A stretch of DNA of 64,000 nt. Origin: Sequoia sempervirens. Its lineage: Eukaryota > Streptophyta > Pinopsida > Cupressales > Cupressaceae. Where the stretch lies: NCBI GenBank assembly GCA_007258455.2, contig VDFB02193867.1, positions 563,907,291 through 563,971,290 on the forward strand, given 5' to 3'. The notes under the pieces are model-generated. The model saw only the letters and a program-made list of their open reading frames with translations. It ran no database searches and was not told the DNA's origin. The translations under genes and the position numbers were made by a program. Shown here one piece after another: positions 56,101 through 64,000 of this stretch. Each line of letters begins with the position of its first letter. The first letter of the stretch is position 1.

Positions 56101-57116
56101 GAAGCAATGTACTTGTTGCATTGGTTCAAAGAATAAACTTGCCGCGATCAAAATTCAAAAAAATTCTAATTTTTTTGGATGCCCTAGTGGAAAGAGGTAC
56201 ACTAGTACATTGCCTCCTCGAGAGATCGAGTGAAAAGATTCAATTTGAGGGTCGATTGTGTGATAAAGAGGTTCAAGATGGATGGTTATGGATGATGATG
56301 CAAATGAGATGATTTTAAGATGCTTAGAGTAACCAATCTATGTTATCCTAAACAACTTAAATGATGATATGATGTGATGATGGATGAGATGGATGATGCG
56401 ATATGCTATGATTAAGCAAATGTATGATTTATTAGACTAACAGATCTATATTATGATGATGATTATGTATGTGAGATGATATGCATAATATTGATGGTTT
56501 GTGGATGCAAGATGGATGCACTGGTGATGTTATGTTAGCGTGAAGAAAGAACAAATGAGATGATGACAAGAGGATCCAACAAGTCCATTATTTGATGAGA
56601 ATTTATTAGAGATGATGATGATGATAAATGACGATGATTTTGTTATCAAGGATTGGGATTTTAAAAGGGATACTTACCTTATGTTTGATAACACACATAA
56701 GTACAATGCATCAAGGTATAAAGAACCAGGATGGCGTTGCACCTAGTGAGATGGACTTTGAATCAACAAATAGATAGGAGTATTCTTGTTGACACTTGAC
56801 ATACAAAAACCTTGCTAGGACGTACCTAACAAAGCAAGTATTTTCCAAGTTATATTACAAGAACATCCAACAAGCACAGTAGACAAAACATAATGATTGT
56901 TTCCCCATTCCTATCTCTCTAAATCCTTCATTCGGATATCATCGAGAGGTCCTTGGAATGAGCACAATAAGATAAATCAAAAGAAAAGATCAAGTACACA
57001 ATCAAGCCAATGTTCTTCATACCTTCAGCCAGAGGGATGTTTTTTGATAGGATAAGAATCCAAGTGATATCCAAAATGATGCCCATTGTCAAAACAATAT
57101 ATCCTAGGACATGCAT
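56101..57116 (-). other. Internal 3' remnant of element D
   Basis: Presumed 3' internal sequence of D. 56340-56660 is rich in ATG/GAT triplets. A 62-residue hydrophobic frame at 57116-56928 (minus) is not recognised. The element is cut off on its 5' side by LTR C. Confidence 0.4.
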
Positions 57117-57843
57117 TGTGTAGGATGATGATGGTTTGATAAGTTGATAGATAAGCTTTTGATATAGATTTCATTGACATGTTTGCAACTGATCAAGAGT
57201 TTAATTTTGTTTTAATGGTTTGTTGTTTGCTTTTGATTTTACGATTGAAGCTTTATTTTTCCAATTGCTGCGATTGTTTCTATTTGTTTTGCCAAAGGAT
57301 GAAGGTGACGATTATGGATGATTGATTATTGTGGGTGAAAGCGAAATAGGACGGATGGATTTTTTCAAATATTTGGATGTTTTTGACATTTTTGGAATGT
57401 TTTGAGGCTATTTTTGGTATTTTCAACATTTTACAAATGTTTTGATTTTTGAATTTTTTGAATGTTTTTGAGTCTTTAGTCTCACATCCCCCATGTTTGG
57501 AATTATTTTATCCTTCTTGGCTATAAATAGAGAGCTCCTTTATTGTTTGAATCCTCCACAACTCATCCAATTTCAAGCATTTGCATCTTGTTTATCATCA
57601 TTAGCTTAGCAAGGATTGGGAAAGGGCTTCTTTCCACATCAAAGAAGCACCAATCCACTATGAGATAGGGGTATTTACCATTTTTTTAAATGCTTTCAAT
57701 TTAGTTTATTTTTTTATTTCATTTGCATTATGGAACATGTTAGATTATTTCATAGAGATGTTATTTGTTTTCTTTTAGCAACTAACCATACTAAATGTGT
57801 GTGTGTTGGAGGTTTTAGCGATTTTTAGATTTCACCATCTACA
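57117..57843 (+). mobile_element. 5' LTR of element C (left end uncertain)
   Basis: The right end CACCATCTACA is fixed by the 3-nt spacer and primer site that follow. TATA box at 57522-57529. GGATTGGGAAAGGGC...GCACCAATCCACTATGAGATA (57613-57665) matches LTR D inverted. The left boundary was not found; the start given is only the limit of the D remnant. Confidence 0.55.
57522..57529 (+). promoter_or_regulatory. TATA box of LTR C
   Basis: TATAAATA in CTTGGCTATAAATAGAGAG. Confidence 0.65.
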
Positions 57844-57846
57844 AAA

Positions 57847-57863
57847 TGGCGTTAGAAGGAGGG
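57847..57863 (+). other. Primer-binding site of element C (tRNA-Asn type)
   Basis: TGGCGTTAGAAGGAGGG, one change from the tRNA-Asn complement TGGCGCTAGAAGGAGGG, three nucleotides after the LTR end. The best-preserved of the three sites. Confidence 0.75.
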
Positions 57864-58467
57864 CTTAGAAAATTTGTATTCTTGAAATTCTTAGTTATCC
57901 AAATACGTAAATCTCATTGATTATCTAAAAAAGGTTGATGTTATATGGAAAATATAGGTTGATTAAGTATATCTATAGACTGCATAATTCTAATTGATTA
58001 TCTACAAATTGATAATGGTAGTAAATGCAGAATCTTGAATTGAGTGCCTTCATTGTTCATTTACTCTCGACATTGTGCTTGTATTTACTCTGATTGTGTT
58101 CATTAATATTTGAATATTATTACTGATTGATACAACATGATTGATATAGCCTGAATATTATTACTATTGATATACCCTTTGTTTTAGCCTCTGATTTTCT
58201 TTGTACCTTGTATATCAAGGAATTTTCTTCCTCTCAGGTGTCCCCTTCCTTTGTAAATTTGCAGTCCATGTCCCTACTTTCTACAAGCTTTAGTGGCTTA
58301 GGCCTATTAGAGATTGAATCCTTTCACATAGTTTCTAATGAACTTTGAGTCAAAGGGCAGTTGTCTTTAACATTTCAAGATTGATAGAAGTTGTCTTCGC
58401 CTTGGAATTGTTACTTTAGTCAGATCCTCTATAGAAAATTCTAGAGTTCTAAACAAAATAGGCATTT

Positions 58468-58680
58468 CTAAACAACATAAGCATGTTCCTCTGGTACATA
58501 GGTAGATGAGGCGAAAGTGATCATAGTTTCTTGTCTCCCTATATTTATTGCAAAGTGATTTTTCTTTAGTCTAAACTCTTGCCACACCTGTTTCATGTGT
58601 CTCAAAGCTCTCCAAGGTATGGCCGAAACACTAACAAGAAATAAAAGAGATCTCTCCCAATCATCAAGTCTGGTAGCCAT
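58468..58680 (-). pseudogene. Possible coding fragment, unrecognised (70 residues)
   Basis: MATRLDDWERSLLFLVSVSA is followed by IPWRALRHMKQVWQEFRLKK and INIGRQETMITFAS. Amino-acid use (Trp, Arg, Gln, Met evenly spread) is unlike the AT-driven chance frames around it. It may be a captured host exon or part of an unrecognised element protein. No start-context, splice or partner evidence. I do not assign a function. Confidence 0.3.
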
Positions 58681-60317
58681 AGAAAGATGTAGGATGAATA
58701 AACTAAAAATTTATGGAGTGCAAGAAATCCAAAAACTAAAAATGCCATTAAATAAAGACATTAGAAATTTTAAAAGCATGCGTAGTAAGATACAAAGGGA
58801 GAATGTCTTTAATGCAAAGAATCCCTCTTCTTTGTCTGTGCTTGTGAGCTCATGTACTTTAGAGAAACATTTGGTATCAAGATCTTGAGCCCTGAGTTAG
58901 ATAAGAGAGCCAGTCTGAAGAAGATAAGCACACCCTTACAATAGGAGGATCAAATCTTTGGCACACATTGCTAACAACAATTGATTGGAATGCATTCTGA
59001 CAAACCTATAACATTTATTTGGTACGCATTAGAAAGTCAGAATTTATGTCATATAAAAGTATTTTGAAATGGATTGTATTTCTATGCCCACCAATAGTCT
59101 TTGCTTGAAACTTTCTTTTGACTACTGATAGAAACTACGGAATCCAATTTTACACTTGCCAATTGCATTTGCTTGAAAGTTACACCACATTAAGTATGTG
59201 CATGAAGGATTTTCATCTGTTAATTACATCAGTTTTTTTAAGTTTATCCTCTAATGATTTATTTAAAGCTATTGTATCAGCATAGGTGGTAGAGTGAGCT
59301 TTACACTTTCCAAATGTGTTTGCTTGAATCTTTTAAGATTTACACCTACGAGTTACATTGGAAATAATAGCATATGCTTGTAAGTTTTTAATGCATACAT
59401 TTTCCTAGAAGTGGCGATGTTGGTCAAAGGTTATGAAAGTTGGTTTTACACATGCCCCCTTACTGTTTGATGGATGTTAAATGCTGGCACATTTGGGAGC
59501 GATTTTACAGCTATTCAATGCATTAGTTTGAAATATTTTATAGAAGCCTTCATTGACAATAATGATTATTGTATAGATGCTATTTTCTAGATATAAATGT
59601 ATATCTTTTCACTAAAATAATAGTAATGATAGTGGTTTGAATTATGCAACAGGAAATAAATATTTGCAGAGGAGTTAATGTTGCTAGGTGCATAAAATTC
59701 AAGTTTGTATTGGCACGACTTCCATGCTTTGAAAGTTGATTCAAGATTGAACTTTCAAAGTTTATGTCATCTACAAAACTCTAGTAGATATGCATGATCA
59801 CTCGACAAGTTGCATATTTTAAAAATAATTATATTTTTGTTTTGATGTAATTGTATATTTGGGGATTGGTTTCAAAATCTGATTACATGCAATTTGCTCC
59901 TATTTTTTTTCTCAATGCCTTCAAATTACTCACTGTTGTTTTGTTGGAGAAAATCATTTGATTGTCAACTCACACTATAGCATGAAGCTTCCTGACATCT
60001 TTCAAATTTACAAGTCACATGCTAATGAATTCTGTGATGTGTGCTTTCATATAAGATCTTTCATTATGTGGGTTGAATGCCAATGCAGAAATCTTAGGGA
60101 CTACATCTTTGGAATACAAATATTAAAAACTTATTCATAACAACTTGGTCATGATGATTTGCATTAAATTTTTAAATCAATTTTCCAACATTCTTTCAAA
60201 AGGATTCACACTTTATTATTTACATCAAATCTAATTTTTAGGGGTGCATATAATCAAATTTCTAGTGCTAGCCTTTAACGGTCATAAAATCCTTGAACTA
60301 AATCTTATCTATAATTG

Positions 60318-60416
60318 TTTCAAGAAAAGGAAAATGAAGGAAAACAAAGGAAAGCAAAAGGAAAAAGGAAAATGAGGAAGGAAAAAGGAAGATGAAGGAA
60401 AGGAAAGAAAGGAGGG
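60318..60416 (+). repeat. Polypurine run of about 100 bp
   Basis: Made of AAGGAAAA, GAAGGAAA and GGAAGGAAAAAGG words with very few pyrimidines. The Phe/Ser/Pro-rich minus-strand frames here are artefacts. Confidence 0.8.
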
Positions 60417-60569
60417 ATTTTGTTTGCACAAGGGAGTTGCAACATTGAAAGATAAGAGGCAATCTTGGAAGAACCTTGGAGTTGAAGAATCAGACATTGA
60501 AACTTGAAATACATAAAGCATTTTTTAATGCTTGGAGATTTTGTCTTATGCCTTATTTTTTTATTTTAG

Positions 60570-62340
60570 GATAACTCATTTGGTTTTGGGCTTTAAAACA
60601 AACATTTCAAAAGCTTTCAATTTTCATTGCAAAGGCGTTTAAATGAACTTTAGGAAAATTGACTAGATTTCATTTGAGGTTAACAATTGAACAAGACAAC
60701 TCTCATTTTTCCTTTAGTGCTCTAAAAAGAATCAAATCATTGCTTTGTGGACTTAAAATGAAAATGTGTTTTTTATGCTTTGTAATCATTTTTGCAAAAT
60801 AATCTCATCTAAAAAGGTGTATGCACTTCTCTCATGCTTCACGATGATCTTGAGAATCAAAAGTATTTTTGATGACATTAAGTTGCATAAAATATTGCCT
60901 CCACACTTCATTTTGGGAACTAAAATTGAACAAAGCTTGCGAGTGTGAGTTAAGTATATCATGTGTGTTCTCCCTTTGTTTCTAAATGAAGGTCGATTGA
61001 ACTATGGATGTGCTTGCTCGCTATTGTTTACCTTTAGAGGGGCCTACCTAAGAGACACATCCAAAAGGAGAACTCGAAGGCAACTCCAACCAGTTTTTCA
61101 TTCGGGCTGGTATATAAATGGATAAGACTAAACTATCAAGTCCTCATGGTATGTAGGCCTTAGTTGTATAGTGTCTTTTAGAATGGGGTACTACCATAAA
61201 AAGTGTAAGCTCCCCTAGTAGGATTGATTAAATCCTTTAGTGGCTTGTTGGATGCTCGCAAAGTGCCATGTCCCCAATGTCCTGTCATTACGAACCTTAT
61301 TTGTAGTAGCCAACCAGTCCATCCAACAAGTTTATCAAAGTGGTGCATTGGAACTTAGATTCCAAGAAGTTACTTACCATGTTCAATCTTGGTTAGAGTA
61401 TAGAGGTTAAGACTTCATTCTTAACATACCTTTATGCTCTTTCCTTGGTTGCATGTAAAATCATCTCTTCTACTACAAAGGGCATGAGGCAAGCCCACCA
61501 AGAAAAACATACCAATTGAGCTAGGATGCTATATTGCTTGTGAGTTAGTTTGAAAACATAGTTCTTGGATCCAAAACATTGAAACCAACATTCAACAAGT
61601 CATTCAAATTTCAAACCCTTTAGGAGAAGCAAATATCCTTGAACGAATTCACATGCCCTTGCTTGCCCTTGGGATTCATATCCTTAGAGGTTTCTAGGAA
61701 TTTGTATTTCATCTCAATTTGCTTCACTAAGGTCAACAATAGGTAACTCTTGCGTCAAATTTCCTTGGTTTATGCATAATACACTTTGTGGGATAAGGGG
61801 AAAGTTGAGACATTAGACATCTAGATTCAAAATCTAATCAAGAGAGTGTTTGTGGTAAAAAAAAGTCACTAAGCAAAGATAACAAATTGGACCCCACACG
61901 TGTGCTTGATATCTTTTGATCATATTGTTTTCATGCAAACATTGGTTTTTTGGTTTGAAGTACTCTTAGAGAAAATCATGTTCTTCAATATCTTGGTCTA
62001 GTAAACAAGTCCTTAGCTTAATTTAGGACCAAATCAAACACTTCATCCATCCCAAACATCTATCAAAACCCATCCCACAAAACAACTTTAGAGCTTTGAA
62101 AACATAATTCTAGACTTAGGTAGATCATCAAAATCAAAATCACCTTGTTTAGTTAGGTGTGGGGGAATGCATCCTTTCTCATACATTTAGTTAAATTAGC
62201 AATCCTTTGAACAAGTTCATCCTAAGATCACATCCAACATCTTACGTATTACAAGTTCATTATCAAATCAAACCAATCAAAATCAAAACCTAAGTCTAGC
62301 ATTGATCCAAAGTCCCTAAACATTCAACACTCATACCATT
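60570..62340 (+). other. Noncoding leader of element C, homologous to element B
   Basis: Aligns with 8940-10916 over most of its length. It has one copy of the ~60-bp GATGCATCC-type unit (62153-62215) where B has three. No coding frame. Confidence 0.65.
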
Positions 62341-64000
62341 TACCCCCTTCATCCTTCATCTCGTCATTAGTCCTAAGAACCTTATAGGTAACTCTTGCAA
62401 CAAGGTCAAAACACAAGAAGAATATGGAATAAAACTTGCTCCATAAATCATGAGTAATCCAAATCAACTAAACTTTCAAAACCTTGCAATGTCGATTGAT
62501 TATCAAAACTCACATTTATACAATCCGAACATGGGATCATTATCCCCTACAAACCTCGATGGTACAACAAATGTGAGTATGCCCATTCAAAAGTTGTGAA
62601 CACCTTTCCCAATGGTAGATCTAAATCCAAAACTAAAAATCTATCAACCAAATACCCAATGTGTGAGCCTTCAAATGAACAACATCATCCCATCAAATCC
62701 CTAGATTCCAAATGTGAATGTACCAAGTACAACTTTACCAAACATGAATATTTTGAACCCAAAATTGGTAAATTTTTAGATGGATATGTCTAAAAATCAT
62801 ACAAAGGTTATTCAAAGTCCAAACAAGATGTTAAAAAAACCGAGTCAAGGTAACACCATGAAAAATCAAAGTTACCTAAATCAAGGCAATGTGATTCCCA
62901 ACCACAACAGTGTTCAATTTCAACCTATGATGCCAAATCTGAGCATCATCGCAAATCAAAACACTATCAGAATCAAACACCACAAGTACACACTCCAAAT
63001 CTACTTAAACAAAATCCAAATCAACTATATCAAGGGTGCCAAGATCAAAATCAAGATGAAGTTTTTCTAGACCAAATTGCTTCACTTAAAAAAAAATTGA
63101 AGCCTTGAAACAGGACATTTTTACTCCAAAATCAATGTAATCTACCATTGATTGAACCATGTCATCAAATCGAAGAGTTGTGTCCACAATTGCATCAAGC
63201 ACAATATATCCAATGTCAAGAAGTTGGATATCAAGATCAACAAAATCAAGAACAAATCCAGCCCACACATCTTGAAGACCAATCACCACATCTCAAAGCT
63301 CAATCACTACAAGGTCAATTTAAAGTACAAAGTAACAAAGTAACAAACGAAAATACACACCACTTGGGAGAACAATCGAATTGGTCCTGCAACAATTGGT
63401 ACAAGAAAATCTCATCAAGCTCCCCATCTATGGGAACAATCAAGAACACCTAGTTAAATCACCCGGGTATAACGAGGAGCCCCACTGTGATTTTCACAAA
63501 ACAAAGGGACATGCAACATCAAGTTATATTCGACTCAAAAATCTCATCCAAGACCTCATTGATCAAAAGATAATCACTATTGGGGACAATGAGAGCATTA
63601 AAAATCTCTCCACCACAACTGTTGAGAACAAGGATCAAGATCAATCCATCAATTGGCACCTTCAAAATGTTTCTACCTCATCCAAAGATCAAATCAACAT
63701 TTATCAAGAATCACTTTTCAATCATGATCAAGATCCACCAACAATACCCAACAATGATCCAATTCAATAAATTTCAACATCACTTGACCCTATGGTTGAA
63801 GAAATTGACAACCTCCTTGCCACAATTGTTGAAAACAATGTTCAAGATCTCTCCATTAATGATCACATTGAAGATGTTTCTACCCCATTCGAGGATCAAC
63901 TCACCATACATCAAGAGCCACTTTTTTGTGATCTATTTCAAGGAGTGTTAGAATTATTTGATCCCGTTGACATAATCTATGATATATCAACCAATGATCA
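62341..64000 (+). pseudogene. Degenerate gag of element C, continues past the window
   Basis: Starts with a decayed counterpart of B's MVQTRSQHKRN (AACAAGGTCAAAACACAAGA at about 62398). Successive pieces lie in shifting frames to 63070. From 63381 a frame carries EEPHCDFHKTKGHATSSY at 63474-63530, the Ogre/Tat gag zinc knuckle Cys-x2-His-x4-His-x4-Cys with the last Cys changed to Tyr, followed by LKNLIQDLIDQKII. After a stop near 63770 the same frame continues to the window edge with an acidic region containing a 69-codon tandem duplication. Confidence 0.65.

Larger units (their letters stand above)
57864..60530. other. Unassigned stretch between LTR C and the conserved leader
   Basis: In element B the conserved leader begins about 0.7 kb after the LTR; here it begins 2.7 kb after. 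About 2 kb is therefore probably inserted or unrelated DNA. A 70-residue frame at 58680-58468 (minus) has non-repetitive, protein-like composition. 60318-60416 is a purine run. Otherwise nothing recognised. Confidence 0.45.

Noticed and set aside
58868..58885. TTTGGTATCAAGATC as a copia primer site
   Set aside because: Resembles TGGTATCAGAGC after ACA-TT, but there is no LTR-like sequence with promoter before it and no gag after it.
1..64000. tRNA, rRNA or CRISPR arrays
   Set aside because: No tRNA cloverleaf boxes, rRNA blocks or spaced identical repeats were seen. The tRNA-like 17-mers are retroelement primer sites.

Overview
The window reads as a transposon-rich stretch of a large plant nuclear genome. 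The evidence is plant-type LTR retrotransposons (Tat/Ogre-like Ty3-gypsy and a Ty1-copia with an initiator-tRNA-Met primer site), a plant hAT transposase relic, variants of the plant telomere unit CCCTAAA, and long AT-rich spacers of decayed repeats. I favour a gymnosperm because the repeats are old, nested and large, but this is a weak inference. I found no intact host gene. Essentially every recognisable coding stretch belongs to a transposable element and is broken.

Layout. 1-6976: AT-rich spacer with one diverged tandem duplication. 6977-12560: left part of an Ogre-like element (B): LTR, primer-binding site, about 2.8 kb noncoding leader, degenerate gag. 12575-14300: minus-strand protease/G-patch fragment of a related element. 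14590-16400: inverted copy (E3) of an LTR-like family 'E'. 16240-17769: minus-strand copia 5' end and LTR. 18690-20560: E1. 21960-22500: dispersed repeat F1. 24050-25850: second minus-strand protease fragment. 25870-25950 plus 46620-47300: repeat E2, split by the main object of the window. 25951-46619: a 20.7-kb Tat-like element with 6.3/6.5-kb LTRs. 47355-49000: telomere-like and CT-rich satellites. 49895-50480: F2, inverted relative to F1. 52304-54645: hAT pseudogene on the minus strand. 55077-56086: minus-strand LTR (D) with its polypurine tract. About 57117-64000: another Ogre-like LTR, primer site, leader and gag (C), running off the window.

The most unusual object is the 20.7-kb element. 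Its internal region has one long gag-protease-RNase H-RT-RNase H-integrase frame with about 19 stops and one deletion. Each LTR carries, upstream of its TATA box (that is, in U3), a second coding unit of about 1,210 codons. That unit seems to begin with an ATG placed directly on a splice donor and separated from its long exon by a 1,094-bp intron. Intron length and signals are identical in both LTRs. U3 position means the genomic transcript would carry the unit only at its 3' end. The second unusual signal is a family of about 35-nt imperfect palindromes (arms like GGGACTCATTCGCC / GGCGAATGAGTCCC) that recurs at least ten times in the E-family repeats.
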